DNA of 64,000 nucleotides, from the NCBI GenBank assembly GCA_000697475.1, contig JNEU01001062.1, forward strand, positions 1-64,000, given 5' to 3'. This DNA comes from Lichtheimia corymbifera B2541. Lineage: Eukaryota; Mucoromycota; Mucoromycetes; Mucorales; Lichtheimiaceae. The notes under the pieces are model-generated. The model ran no database searches, was not told the DNA's origin, and saw nothing but the letters and a program-made list of their open reading frames with translations. The position numbers were made by a program, and so were the translations under genes. This document shows positions 48,198 to 61,470 of the stretch, one piece after another; positions within the stretch are counted from its first letter, which is position 1, and each line of letters begins with the position of its first letter.

Positions 48198-48446
48198 ATG
48201 GTCAAGTCATTGTTTTTCATTGCTGTTTCTGGAGCTTGTCTTCTTGTATCTCTGGTAGCTGGTAGCGCTGGATATGTACCCAATTCTTGCGTCAAAAAAT
48301 CTGGACCAAGTTGCCCTGGTAACAAGGCATCCTTCACTTTTTGGCGCACTGGTAGTGCAGTTGGTAAGTGATAAGATAACACATGGTGGCATGCAGCTAA
48401 TTGAATTCCTTTTTTGAATCCAGAACGATGCTGCGATAAAGCGTAA
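48198..48446 (+). CDS. Small secreted cysteine-rich protein
   Basis: I do not recognise the family. Two exons (48198-48363, 48424-48446) encode 62 residues. A signal peptide is clear: MVKSLFFIAVSGACLLVSLV with a likely cleavage after AGSAG. The mature part of about 37 residues is basic and has four cysteines: one after NS, one after PS and a C-C pair in ERCCDKA, which comes from the second exon. Splicing G|GTAAGT to ATCCAG|AA fits. The layout resembles small secreted or antimicrobial-type peptides of fungi, but no such function is shown. It sits alone between the LAMTOR1-like gene and the kelch membrane protein. Confidence 0.7.
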
Positions 48447-48815
48447 CCGTAGATTTGTTATGTAATGCATACACTATAAAGACATATGGCTGCTGGACGT
48501 TTTATGATTATACACCTGGCCTGAAGACTTGATGTTGTGTTGTGTGGCTATAAGGATGGAACCCTATACAAGATCTAAAGTAACGAGACGTGGACATAGC
48601 AAGCAGCTCGATCAACATCCTCGGCTATTTTTTGATGTCATGGATAATATTATCAGGAAATAAAAGAGTTGGGTTTTGTGTTAACAATGGTTACAAAGAT
48701 AATATTCAAAAGAGAGAACGAAAATCTCTAGGTGTGGATGAAAAAATGATTGGATGGGGGATAATCACAAATTATAAAGATGTGGGGAATCATGGTAAGG
48801 GTGCTATGCATTTTT
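48447..48815. other. Intergenic region (convergent)
   Basis: 369 bp, AT-rich; no gene seen. Confidence 0.45.
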
Positions 48816-51800
48816 TTACAGGTGTTGATGGTCCTTCAATCGTTGTCTTGATTCATCATCGTCATCGCTGCTATCGGTAGAATTGCGATTGTTAAACATG
48901 TGCGAGAACCCGCCGGTATTACTTCGAGCAATAGCTGAATCCTTTTCTGAAGCAGCAGCAGGGAACATGGTTCCAGCTTCGGCAGCTGCTGTAGGTGATC
49001 TTGGTGATGACCGGGTGGCATTATCCAAGGATCGGAAAATCTCATCGTTCACGTAGTATGATTTGAAGAGCATTTCAAGGACTTGCATGCGTTCTTCAAC
49101 GCGTGATATACGTTGGCCATCTGGTTCATATTCCAGGTTGCTTACATTGTTCATGCTGAAACGAGGATGTAATGGATGCACCAAGGGAATTGATGACTCA
49201 TTCGTCTTGAAGTTTGTCTGCAAACCACGTAGCAGAGATCGTTTTAAATCACCCACTGCCCATCGATGTACTAAAAATGACATATAAGTAAAAAATGAAT
49301 GCACACATCAGATGGATGACATACCTGTTCCCCATGGGCTGGAAGGCCTGAATCCAAAGAGCCATGTTTGAACGGCGACAAGTAAGCCAAACACACCACC
49401 CACAAAGCCGAGAGCATTGAGCAAGGTATACATTTTGACCTCGCGATCGGTAAAGTTGGCGTACGCTTCGGGATACACAGCCATAAAAGCCAGATCAGCA
49501 TGCGTTTGGGTGTAATTAGGATTGGGTGCTTCAGCACGGAAATTGCTTTCAACCTCAGGTGTCGAGTTGGTAATGGGTGAAAAGCCAACGTAATTCCATC
49601 CAACATCTTGTAAATATCGGTGATCGATGAGATTGTAGCTGAGAGCATTGTAGCTGTATGGTTCGACTTCAAAGATGTTGGTGGTCTGGATATCATTGCG
49701 TTCATTGTTCTGCCATGTTAAGACGTCAAAATCCGACATGACCACGGGGATATCATCGTTGACGTTGTAAACCTTGACATTGGGATCCATTGCCTTTGGA
49801 TAAAGTGATACATGCACACGGCCATACGAGATGCTTTGATCACCAAAGAATGTGAATAATAAACGTGATCCATTGTTGGCACCCGATGTTGAAGTCATCT
49901 TGAAGCTTTCGTCACTGCGGAAGAGGAAGCAGTTGACAGCTCCTAACTGCGAGGCAAACGTAGGTTGGAATATGCTCATGTTGAGTGGCTGCACAAATTG
50001 GTTGCATGAATAACCAGTGTCGGTTTGACACACTACACCAGGGCTGCGGCTATCCATCTCGCCATAATTAGGGAATCCATCAAAGCAAAATCGCACATCT
50101 AAATAAAAGAGAGCATCATGAGCAGCTAATTTGTAAAAGTATTTACAAGCTGAAAAAACTCTTTACCTGGTACATCCACTTGGGCAGCTGGTTCCTCAAT
50201 GCGCTGCGTTACATTCGGGCTTGTGATAGCCTGACGAATGACGAAGACCAAAAATGCAACGAAGATGAGAAGCAAAAAGATCTGAGACACAATACGACTG
50301 GTCTCTGCCCATACAGGCTCACCCGTGCTATATAAGACGATTCCATTAGCCGATGCTATCATTAACAACAATGACCTTTGTAGCTGCAAAAACTTACCGT
50401 GGCTTCCAGATATCGTTGTGAATGCGCACCACCAACCAGCGAAAGTAAGATTGGAATCGCCATAACAAGAAGAGGATGATGCATAACAATACCACGCCTG
50501 CAATGGTAACACCTGCAATAAGACCAGCCGATACACCGCTGCTGTTGTCATTCGTGTTGTCATTAAACGTTTGTAGCCACTTGTTGTCGGCGGGAGTGAA
50601 AACGTTGATATCGTTGTAATAGGTGTTAAGCGATGTACCTATGCGAGGATTAGTGGGGGTACGGCTACTATGTAGAAGGTTGTTGACATACCAAATGCGA
50701 CAGTGAGATGTTCGCCATCAAGAATACCAGCTGCAGCAAACGATCGACGAGAGGGAGGGATACCATCAGTCGATGGAACCGTCCATGTCCACGTGTTGGT
50801 GTCAAGAATGGCCACTGAATTGATATACATGCGAGTACGCATATCTCCACCGTCATCACCTGTAGTCGGGTGGTCGGTTAGTCTTTGTGTTACGAGAGCC
50901 ATCAACATTTCTTTGTGTATACGCACCTCCGAAAACGATAATTTTGTTGTCCTTGGCTGATTGAAAGGGAGAATAAGCGTGAGTTTAACGTGCATTGCAT
51001 TTCATTGTGCATGGTTGATAAACTTACTGACAACAGCATTGTGATCTGATCGAGTAGATGGGTACTTGTTGGTTGTGCTATCAGGTTGCGTTTGTTGTGT
51101 TGACCATGTGCGTGTTTGGGTGTCGAAAACAAGTAGTTGTTCCATGGATGCCAATCCTCTGGATTCAGCGGTTGCTGCGACACCACCGATGATCACGAGC
51201 TTACCATTACTGCATTAGGCCGAAAGGAAAAAAGTGCAGGGCATGGATATAAATATGTACGTGTGTGTGTGTGTGTCGGGATCAGTATTACATGTACACG
51301 CGACTAAACTATCCCTATTAGGGGTGACTGCATAGATGTACATACCTCAAAAACGAAGATGTATGGCCATATCGTCCTTGACCAGGATTGGGAAGTTCTG
51401 TAAAGGACATGGTACTTGTATCAAGCGCGTAGAAATCTTGATAAATGGCAGACATATTCAACGATCCGCCAAAAATGTATACGGTATTGCTGTTGTCGTA
51501 CGAGGCGCTAAACATTTGTCGGTTGTAAGGGACATCCGTAACATTTGCATTGTTGTTATTCGCCCATGCACCCCAAGTTTGCGTGCTAAAATTGTACGAG
51601 TACATTTGAATCGGTACCAGCTGGTTAACGGTTGCTTCCCCGAGACCACCCAAAAGCAACATGGTTTGTCCTGTGCTGGATATAACGGCCTGGCCATATA
51701 GGTTACCGGGTGGTCGATTGTTTTGTGGAAGCTCCTCCCAAGTGAAGCTATCGGATGTTTGGGTCAACTGATATAGGTTGTTGGTATACACGGTTGTTGC

Positions 51801-51965
51801 ATTTTGGCCACCAAAGACGATAAGTGAATTGTTACGCGTAGCGAAAGCACTGCCAGCTTGGAAGGGAAGCGAGTTCATAAAGTTGGGAACGTAAAAATAG
51901 GCATCCGTTAAGGTGCTCGACCAACAAAGGGCGAGCAAAAGTAAGAGATGAGCCAGTGGTTTCAT
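48816..51965 (-). CDS. Secretory-pathway kelch-repeat membrane protein
   Basis: Predicted membrane protein with an extracytoplasmic kelch propeller. Eight exons (51346-51965, 51028-51209, 50927-50956, 50692-50859, 50398-50638, 50167-50327, 49325-50098, 48816-49270) encode 876 residues. A signal peptide (MKPLAHLLLLLALCWSS) is followed by kelch repeats with the G-G pair: LIVFGGQN, MLLLGGLG, VYIFGGSL, LVIIGGVA, IIVFGGGD. A membrane helix comes near 420 (AGLIAGVTIAGVVLLCIILF) and a second near 480 (IFLLLIFVAFLVFVI). A domain of about 240 residues with N-glycosylation-type NxS/T sites follows, then a third hydrophobic segment (ALGFVGGVFGLLVAVQTWLF) and a cytosolic-type tail with charged coiled-coil and Ser/Asp-rich end. 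Fungal kelch membrane proteins of this kind are poorly characterised; no ligand can be named. Confidence 0.85.
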
Positions 51966-53104
51966 AGATGTTGCTCACACAGAGGCCAAAGAGAGAGGAG
52001 TGGTCGAATGGACGTGTGCTGCGTGTTCTATTGATGAAAGAAAGAGAAAAAGAAAGAAGCAAGAGGAAAAGGAAACAAGAATGAATTTTAGGGAGTCGAG
52101 ACATGGAAAGCAAGGCCATAGTGGAGATCGAAAAGGGAACAAAGCAACCCAGGCACCACCTATCAAACCACTTTCTACCCGTCATATCCGGCATGATTAG
52201 CAGCTTGCTTGGCAAACTCGTTAACAAAGTAGCTTTTCAATTTGTATGTCACACACGCACGCACGCACACACGTTTACATATCTTCCTTCCATTCTTATC
52301 CTTCTCCTTCTCGCTTTTGTCTTTATAACCTTCCTTTCCAATAGCCCCTGCTACTATACCAATGGTCTCGCCCTTGTCCATGGGACTCCTTCCTTGTAGT
52401 ACCTTATGCGGTAAACTTCCCTCTCTTGACCCCGTCTCTAAAAACAAGCAAACTCAGACCATGATCTACCAATCACAAAAACCTCTAATTTTATCCCGAG
52501 AGAAGCGATAGCATTCATCACTAGGTTACACATTGAGTAATACTTAAAACACCCCGCTTCCGAGCTCATGGTCCGAATGCTACCTTGCACAATTGCCCCG
52601 TTTTAACATAATGCTCATACCATGCCAAGAAGAAACTGGGAGAAAGACGTATAAATAGCAATAGTAGGCAAACTAGTGGCCTTGTCACTCATTTAGTTTC
52701 AATCTTAGTAGGTGCTTACTGAGATCAATGGTGACATGTCACACAGTTTTATGGGATCATGCATGAAAGTAAACATAAAGCAGGCACCACAACAAAAAGC
52801 TGATCCCAATAGCCCAACTACCCCTCGTAGCATCGTATCATTAAACGCCACATGATCATCAATCACTGAGATATTTATATTATGCATGGGGCGTTTATGT
52901 GTGTGCTCACCATAATCCCATATTATGCACGCACAAACACACAAACCATTACCATAAATTTTCCATCGATTCCACTTCACTCCTAGGGCAATTATAATCA
53001 CATGCCCATTCTGTACTCCACGCTCATTGTTCTTTTATAGTGGGTCCTCCCATGTCATCATATCCATGCCGACTGTATCCCATCTCTTTTTTACTCTCTC
53101 TCTT
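51966..53104. other. Intergenic region of 1.1 kb
   Basis: No supported gene. ACGC repeats occur near 52252-52272. Contains the promoter of the kelch gene. Confidence 0.45.
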
Positions 53105-53554
53105 TTATTCGTCAAGTTTAGTATAGTTTTCGTTGGCTGGATTGGATGATTTGGCAAAGAGGTAATACGGCTCCCAGTGAGGTGTGACTTTGCCTCCTCC
53201 TTCATCTGGTGTTGGGGGTGGAATATGATGAGTATTGCCAAATCGAGGTGGTGACGATGCTGCTGCTGCTCCTGCTGCTGGTCCATTTTCTTCAAAGCGC
53301 ATGCTAAAGCCGCTACCAAAGCCTTCGTGTTCGTGCTGTTGGCTACTACTCCTGGTGGAGGTGGTGGTCAACTTGTCATTACTGCTGTGTTCGCTGGGGA
53401 GTACTGGCTTGTAGCCATCAGCTTGATGAGGATGGGTCTTGTTTGATGGATCAGATTTCTTGCCCAAGGATGTAATAAATTGGATCAAGCCCATCAAATT
53501 ATAAAGAAAAACGAGAAGAGCGAACACAGGCCGACAGATTGCTGCTAGCCACAT
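53105..53554 (-). CDS. Hypothetical small membrane protein
   Basis: Unrecognised protein of 149 residues in one exon. ATG 53554 begins MWLAAICRPVFALLVFLYNL, a hydrophobic segment that could be a signal anchor, followed by a Ser/Thr-, His- and Pro-rich soluble part (GKKSDPSNKTHPHQADGYK; HHIPPPTPDEGGGK). A TTCAG immediately upstream could be a splice acceptor, so an earlier exon cannot be ruled out. The C-terminus is WEPYYLFAKSSNPANENYTK-like and polar. Confidence 0.6.
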   Translation of the reverse strand: MWLAAICRPVFALLVFLYNLMGLIQFITSLGKKSDPSNKTHPHQADGYKPVLPSEHSSNDKLTTTSTRSSSQQHEHEGFGSGFSMRFEENGPAAGAAAASSPPRFGNTHHIPPPTPDEGGGKVTPHWEPYYLFAKSSNPANENYTKLDE

Positions 53555-54010
53555 CCCCACTGAATCAATTTTCTCTCATGGGTTCATTCACAGCTCCTCC
53601 GCTTGAAGACCAGCTTATTCCCTGATTGGATGCACCGGTACTGTGGATGTTTTCTATCATGCAAAATCAGTTTCACCCTCGTGCCGAATGTCATCCATGC
53701 AATTTGGTTCATTATCCCTTGTCACCATGTCAATTCAGGGACCATAATGAAAATGGTCACTTGCTAAATATTGGATCGCATGATAAAATTGCTCACACAT
53801 TATTATGCTTCATTGATGGAATCATTGTATTATATTTCAGACGTAAATCATCCACGACGTGATTACTTGTTCAAAAGAGAGACAAACAAAGATATATATA
53901 TATAAAAGTGTATAGGTAATAGTAAAAGCCAAGAAGGAGAGGAAGGGGATAAAATGTTAAAGTTACAAACGATATGATTTTTAAATGGGTTATTGACAAC
54001 TTCGCCATGT
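53555..54010. other. Intergenic region
   Basis: 456 bp with a short (TA)n run near 53891-53903. No gene seen. Confidence 0.45.
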
Positions 54011-55144
54011 TTACTGGCTCATTGAAGCAATTCGACTTTGCATCCATTGGCAATCATCTTTCCAACGGCTTCTTTCTTCTGCAACTTGCTCCATTTTTCG
54101 AGTCGCTTGGTGATTGTTACGTAGCATCACCTGCTCAAGTTTTTGACGAGATTGACGTTCTTCAGCAAGCTGTGCTTCCAAGCGCTCAATCATTTGTCGC
54201 AAAGTGTTATGATCGGGTGTGGCTGTTGAAGGCTTCTGCTGCAAAACGCCAGATGCCATGGCTGGTGGAGATGATAAACGGCGATGACGTCTTGCATTGG
54301 TACCGTTATCTTGTTTCTTGTCAGCAGATCCAATATGTTGACGGCAATGTGGGCATGCACTTGGTGCGTTTTGTGCGGATGATGCTGCTGCAGCAGCAGT
54401 CTCATCACTAGCTTCCTTTGATGATTGTACTTGTACATGATGGCGATTACGGACGATAGAACGACGTTTAAGAGCAGCTGGTGGTACTGAGCGTAAGTCA
54501 TGATGTTGATATTGCTGGGATGCAGCTGCAATAGCAGCAGAGGCCACATCTTCTGGAAGAGGTGCAGGTCGTTGTGGGCGTGCACTCGATTTGGCAGGCA
54601 CTGTAGGTGGGGGCATTGGGAACATTTGTAGATCATTCTGCATTGGTTGCTGCTGCTGTGTTTGTGGCACCGGTGGCACAGGAGGAGGAGGAAGATAATG
54701 TTGCACATCCTTATCAGAAATTTCGCTGTAAACACCGGAATCACGTAACGATGGTGGTTGATATGAAGGAAGTGGGATATGTTTAGCTTGGTGTTGATTG
54801 CTATTGCTGCCTTTGCTTATCACCGATGAATTATCGGTTTGAAGACTTCCTCGTGTGGGTCTCTTGCGCAAACGTGTGAGGATACGAGATGCTCGACGTT
54901 GATGTTGTTTACGCAACGAAGGTTTGGCAAACTCTTCAGGACTTGTGGATGTAAGAAATTCAGCCAAGGCTAACGTGTCTGATCGCATACTGTTGGCTTC
55001 AATAGAGCTAGCCAAGGATCGAGCCATACTACTGGTGTCGTCTGTTGTCAAATAATCGCTAAAATCATCATCGTCATCATCAAAGAAAGCAGTGGTCTTG
55101 GTTGGGCGGAAAATAGCCCGTTGTTGATCAAGCTTGTGTGCCAT
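54011..55144 (-). CDS. Hypothetical Pro/Ser-rich protein with C-terminal coiled coil
   Basis: Unrecognised 377-residue single-exon protein. The start MAHKLDQQRAIFRPTK leads to an acidic patch (FFDDDDDDFSDYL), a basic segment (SLRKQHQRRASRILTRLRKR), a long proline-rich stretch (YLPPPPVPPVPQTQ), then one C-x-x-C pair (ACPHCRQHIG) and a charged coiled coil of about 60 residues (MIERLEAQLAEERQSRQKLE) at the end. Two features might be functional: the basic cluster, which could bind nucleic acid or membrane, and PxxP motifs for SH3-type partners. No catalytic domain is visible. Confidence 0.7.
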   Translation of the reverse strand: MAHKLDQQRAIFRPTKTTAFFDDDDDDFSDYLTTDDTSSMARSLASSIEANSMRSDTLALAEFLTSTSPEEFAKPSLRKQHQRRASRILTRLRKRPTRGSLQTDNSSVISKGSNSNQHQAKHIPLPSYQPPSLRDSGVYSEISDKDVQHYLPPPPVPPVPQTQQQQPMQNDLQMFPMPPPTVPAKSSARPQRPAPLPEDVASAAIAAASQQYQHHDLRSVPPAALKRRSIVRNRHHVQVQSSKEASDETAAAAASSAQNAPSACPHCRQHIGSADKKQDNGTNARRHRRLSSPPAMASGVLQQKPSTATPDHNTLRQMIERLEAQLAEERQSRQKLEQVMLRNNHQATRKMEQVAEERSRWKDDCQWMQSRIASMSQ

Positions 55145-58100
55145 ATAGAATAATGAAAGAACAGTGAAAGTGATAAAAGGATTGGACAGGGAAGAAGAGA
55201 ATGAGAGTGATGAAAAATTAAAGAGAAGGGATCCGTCAACCGGATGTGTTTTGCAGCACAATTTATCAGGTTTGCTCCACACGCGCACACACAAACCCCT
55301 TTTTCCTTGTGTCCCCTATATCTATAAAGTTTCTTTAATTCTCCTTGCCTACAACAATGCGTCCATGAGTGCACTTGCTGATCTCCTAACACGCCTACTA
55401 GCTCCATCAGCCAGGATGTATCTCTAAAGAGTATCCATCCTTCCTCTAATCCTAGTCTCCTCTATCGTTTGCTCATTCTGCATCTCCTCTCTACTGACAC
55501 GCAAGTATGCCACCCCTGATTCCCGGCTCATGTAAGTAGAACGAGCTCGTTCTCTTTTTGCTGCAATTGCAGTTGTATCTGAAGGGGATAAGATGTCCAA
55601 ACATACATCCACTCTATGATACCAAATCACTGGAAAGGCGATTTATTAGATGCCAGTCCTCCTCTTCCATTTTGATCAGCCTCCTGCCATTTCGTAATTC
55701 ACTAACAATACCCCTGTCCTTAGCCTTTGTAATAGCTTCATAATAGCTCACTTGTTCTTGTACGTATGCGATGATGCCGTATTAGGATTATACAATCAAG
55801 ACTCGTCAATGCATGCCATGCATGCTTGTTTATGCTGCTGCAGACGATCCTGAGGATAGTGTTGGTTAAAACCATGGATGTCGTCTTGTTAAACAATGCA
55901 ACTTGATATTTGCAAGGTTGAACGTGAGATTGATGGATAGTAAACTTAACTATATTCACATGATTAAACACAGGCATTGGATGTATGATGAAAGGATGCT
56001 CTCATAGGGCGTATTATTGATACATCTCGAGTAGTCATCATGGCTACGTGTAGCCCGCTATAATATCATGTGCCCCTTGTATGAATGCACTCCTTTTACC
56101 GATAGCCTTATTTGCGTAATGGAGGCTGACGAGAAACGATTCAAAGCAATGAGAAGGTGCCGATGATGCGATAACCCGTTAAACGTCATGAACCGCCTTA
56201 AAGCAAAGTATTCTCCTCAATTTTAAAAGCGGTTTGCGTACTTCTCAGAATCCTAATATTAAACGTGAATCCAATGATGATTTGCAATCTCAATGCAATG
56301 ATGGGATCAGACGACGCCATATGCACCCTTGATAATCTCCTCAATAGTAATGTTATGATCGTAACATAATACAATTGACAGCTTTCTCGCAAAGAATAAA
56401 GATCGCTCATAAAAGTTTATAAAAGAGCCCATTATGTTGATCTTCATACAACAGGTTAATATCGGATTTAGACGAAGTTGTACGCATGCTGTCATTTCTC
56501 TTGCATAAAGGGATTAGTTGTATGTTGGTTTCAATTGTCTGTGTGATACAGCGTGATTACTATTTGTGTCGATCGGTTGACGCCGGCCATCAGCTTTGCT
56601 CACCCCTTGCTTCTTGCTTGCATGATGACTCCTCTTTTACGCCTCCTTGCTCCTAGTCACTTGTAAGACACCAGCAACAATGTAGAGCTATGGATCGATG
56701 TATCTACAGCAGATGGCGAGTGAGGAATCACCTTATCACTCAAATGACATAGCCTACAGTGCATCTGGTTTCGTGTCATTTGAATTCCTTAAACAGGATC
56801 CAACCAAGGTGTGATCTTGTTGAAAAGAAGGTTTGCCAGTGATGTGCGTGCTTCACGTTGTTTTGGGAAACTCAAGTGTTGGGTCGTGTTGCTGAAAGCG
56901 TGATCATGACTATATCGGGAATCCACACGCCAAGGAGAAAATTACCACCTTCCATAATGACCTGCTACCCTATTTCATACAATCCTTGCCATTTTACTAT
57001 TGGGTTCCAGAATCGTATCGACTCATCTGGGAGTAGATAGGAGAACAGTAGGCTCTACTCACCAGGTCATCGTTGGCACCCTTGCCCGTTTTGGTTCGCT
57101 CTTCAATAATAAAACAATTGTTGACGTTATGTATCGGTATATTGCTGCATGATGTTGCTAATGTAAGTATTGTGATAAGCTTGCATATATGCGATATTGC
57201 GTTTTTGAAAACAGATGAAGTCCTAGGTACGTTATCAAATCTAATAAAGTTCCATCGTTTTAAGGTCACAAAAGGGAAAACAATACTGCAAAATCATCCT
57301 TAGCTATACAACATCATGCATTGCAGGCTTCTTCTTCTCCTCGTCTATCTCCCATATTCTCCATACGGTCTATTGATTCCCAACCTTTTGTCGGGGTTAA
57401 TTTGACGCAGGATCTGACAAGCTGTGGCATCACCTTTAACGTCTTTCCAACCCACCTTGTGGCGTAAAGGTCATTGTGCGATATTCTACCGCGATGGTTA
57501 TGTTCGGTTTGACGCCCGTGCATAGTATTTCCTCAAAGTTCTCCTGCTTTTCTCCGTGGCATTCTGTATGTGCTCACCCATAGGGTGCACGCTCAAGAGG
57601 AGAAGAGCAGTATGCATATCAACGCGTGCGCGACATGTGCCGCGGCAAGACTACCTCTTTGATAAGATTCATCCGATGCAAAAAAAGAGGTTCCCTTAAA
57701 CATACACGTGGGGGAAACTAATGGAGATATTCTGTACCTCGCCTCCATTCATCCTTGTTCATCCTTTCTTATCCTTTTAAGTGTACCTTAACAAGGTCAT
57801 TCACTCCTTTTTACTCAATGGGAGAAAATATACACTATGCTTTTTTGATGCATGCTGATTTTGACAGTGCTACATGCATTGAATGGCTATGCGGGGCCCC
57901 GCTTTGATATGAGGCATCTGTACTAATCAGCCAAAACTATATCAAGCAACGTCATGAAATTGTTGTATCGTGTCATTTCTATTGTTTGCTTATTAGGTTG
58001 ATGATGGCCATTAATTATGCAGGGACCTTCTCACCAATTGTGCAATCAATAAAGGGAGAGAAAGCGATACACACCGAGACACATGGCAAAACCGCTATCG

Positions 58101-61100
58101 CTTTAATTGAGTGCTACTGATTTGTGAGCGATGACACATTCGCTCCCTTTATTCACCCCAAGCGGATAAAAGAAGGAGCATTGTTAATGCAAGGAAAAAG
58201 AACATGGTCGTGTCAGTAGTCACTACGTGGATCCCGAGCGTTTTGTGCATGCAATGCCGCTCCTTTATGCATTGCTCGAATATGCTACACATGGTTTCTT
58301 TGGTGATCGATTTCAGTTATCACACACCTGATGTAAAGGGATACGGGATAACGTCAAGTGTTTGACGTCCCCGTGTATCCACATGTTATATTTGCAAGCT
58401 ACTGTTGTATCTCCTTGTTTCGTTTTGCCTATGCTCGAAGGCCGCTACAAAGATACCTTGGTCATTTCCTGCCCTGATAGATGTTGTGTTTGTATACCTG
58501 AGCTACTCTAGTAGAGATGTTGATGACAACATGTCCTCTCAGTACTCTCCATAATGTACGCTCCTCTTTCTCTCTCTCTTATTAGGTCTCCTATTTTGCT
58601 GATGGCAGAAAGCCCTGCAAGTGGATTTTTCCATTTTATCATTAGGAAGTAGAAGCATGGACCACTTTCTTACTCTATTCGTTTCTTATATCGCTTTTTC
58701 TTCCACCCCAACATCTACTTGTACCCAGGCGTGGATATGCTCTAAAGCTATGTTGCTGAGGAAGGAATGATGAACAACCGGTCAAGGTCGCATAGCAACA
58801 ACAACATCATAGTAGATGACAATTACAATTGGATAATGCTATTTGTTTTGGGCAGGGTTGACTCATTTACATATTATTTCGATAATAAAGAAGTTACCCA
58901 TTGTGACAATGACAATGAATTTGGTAGGGGGTTCCACATTGGTTGCACAAGCTGGTTTAGGAGAGGAGCTGCATAACTAATTGATTGATGCGCACAGACT
59001 CAAATAGCTTAATTACGAGGGCTATTCTCAATTGAAATATTGAGCAGCGACCATTCTTACTGACTTAAGCGTACAGGGAATTGTTGAGGTGCATATTCAC
59101 AACAGTAACTATAGCAAGCGGGTGGGCTGTAGTGCACGCTGGTAGTGCACAAATTGGGGAGTGGAGGAGCGAGAAAGAGCCCACTCTTCTTCACTCCCAC
59201 TTCACAATGCAAGGTAAGAGGTGTCTCCATTAAAGAACTACAGCGCATTAACCCTATCACTCTCTTCAATGCAAGACCACGATGGGTGAACAGGTGGTCA
59301 ATGGCGGCACTTCCAGCTACAACATGTAGGGGCGCGATCTACCCATGACTCAAGCTTCCATTCCATTGCAAAAGGTACAGTCAATCGCTGCAGCTCTTTT
59401 ATTATTCAAGTTGGACATTGTGGTACTAATGTTCGCGTGTAGATTGCGGTTCTCTCGTTTATACAAGATCTAATGGGGGCGTCGCGTGTATCCATTCCTA
59501 AGCTGTCCACAACAAGAAGTCTTTATGTTGCCTCCTTTGGGTATGTTGACAAGACGCGTTTATATTGGGTTTCTTTGATATATCACATTGAGTTTATGGT
59601 AGCTTGGATACGTTGGATGATGGTACCTGTGGCAGCAACAACAAGTCATTGATATCAAAGCAAGAATGCTGTACGTTAGCTCAATGGTATGCATGGTGTT
59701 GGATCTACAGTGCAGGACCACTTAATTAACGTGTCTTACAGGGAAACAGCAGCAGCACATACTGGATCGCATGAATACCAGGCTATTTGCATCAGTAACG
59801 GTATTGGCAATACCTAGAGGTACAGTGCATCATTCTGGGATTGGTTGTATTCAAGTGAACTTACCAAACACTATACAGTGGCAGAGCCTCTTTCGGCGAT
59901 ACTATTATTATCAAGGCTGCACGCCAAGGATGTCATTGTACTGTGTGCTGCCTTGGGGAGACCATGTTGCCCCTTTCACATGTGCTCATGATGCTATGGG
60001 CTTAGCCCAATTCAAATGCATCCTCTCACCACAGTTGCAGCGTGCGGATCCACGGCTCAGGTAGTGCCAAAGTCGACTGATGAAGGGCTCATATGGGTCA
60101 CTGTTAAATTCGGTGTTTTGGCGCCATGCCTCCTTCGGGGAGGGGCTAGTAGGCAGTACTGGTACCTTGGCATTCTTTGGCATTGTGCCCTTTTCTTATC
60201 ATTATTGTTTCTGGCGGCGGGAATTCCAGCGGATCACTGCACCCTGATTAAGAGATTCAAGTACGTATCATCCCAATGACTTTTGGATACTCTGTGCTGA
60301 CATGTGTTCTTTTCTAGATGGATTATCTTGCATTGAAGTCGTCAAGATTACAGTCATCATTGCTAAGTATCGTTCTATGTATTTGGAAAACGGTTTACTG
60401 ACGTGCATCTTTTATAGGTGAATCATGTCATGGTTAAGGAGAGACGTCTATAGCAACCCTCAATACCAGCTGGCCTTTTTTCATCGTTCGATAGTTCTCG
60501 TTACCACCTATTGGGCACTTCCTTTGTGTGCATCTGCAACAACAAGCAACAACTTCTATATCTTTCGGTGTCGTCAAGGTTATCTCGTCCGGTTGTGGTT
60601 CTGGTCGTCGACAATTCTTTTGATGGATAATCAGCTACGCATACATGTTATCGATGGATCATATCAGCAACTAGCACAAGAAGCAGCAACAATGTGCAAC
60701 AGAATCCATACCTTTAGTGTCAAAAACATTTACTCGATTCTCTGTGGATTTTCATCATTGGCCAATTACTTTCATCAAGAGCATCCTGCAGCGTACGTCT
60801 CTTATGGGTGTGCTACATCAGCAACAAGCTACAATGTGTGTGTGTGTCTTTTGGTGTTATCAATGTCTATCGAGCACCCAAGGCAGCCGTCATCAAGCAA
60901 CACTCCTTCCTCTTGAAAAGCGGCTATCAGCAATCATTTATTGCATGGACATCTCTGCAGCAAGGAAACCAGATAAAGGTGTTCTACTACAGCCATGGAT
61001 GATATTGGGATACTCGAGCCGATGCACGCAGCAGCTACTTAACGAACATGGATGGACGTTTACGACAATAGCAACCAAGGAGGATACAGTGACACCGGTT

Positions 61101-61307
61101 GACTCCTTGTGATTCGCTCCTACTATCTTATTTCCAACTTCCAATACTGTTCCCTTGCCTTATTTATTTGATAGACATCCACATTATTTCTTCGACTTCA
61201 ATTAAATGAACACTGGATTTAGCATCATTGTTCGAGTATCATACTATTAGCTCATTGTGCAGGATGAACATTATTATGTACTTGGTTTCAGAATTGATGA
61301 TGATAAA
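55145..61307. other. Gene-poor region of 6.2 kb
   Basis: No ORF here extends across plausible splice sites into a recognisable domain. Short open frames (for example 59771-60064, 60425-60916) have no family features. The stretch 59000-61100 has frequent CAACAACAAG/CAGCAAC words, giving a low-complexity look. The word GAGAAAGAGCCCAC occurs near 59170 and again near 61309 just before a repeat fragment, 2.1 kb apart. I see no tRNA or rRN gene. It may be decayed mobile DNA. Confidence 0.45.
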
Positions 61308-61470
61308 AGTGAGAAAGAGCCCACGTTTCATTGTAAAGTTTAGAGATACAGGCACTTGTTTTTACATAGGCTGTAAGCGTGATGCTATATGACAAGTGGT
61401 CTTTGTTCATTTTCAATATCCTCTCTCAATTAGAGCCAAAGATGCAGAAGGACTTGAATGGTGTCACAAA
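61308..61470 (+). repeat. Truncated solo copy of the terminal repeat arm
   Basis: Matches the left repeat from about 573 to 715 in the same orientation: CCCACGTTTCATTGTA, GCTGTAAGCGTGATGCTATATGACAAGTGGTCTTTGTTCATT and GAGCCAAAGATGCAGA are shared with small differences. Only the arm and part of the loop are present; similarity ends near 61470. It shows that the module occurs as independent fragments. Confidence 0.75.

Noticed and set aside
60425..60916. 163-residue open frame
   Set aside because: No domain, no splice-consistent extension, amino-acid make-up as expected from AT-rich low-complexity DNA with CAACAA words.
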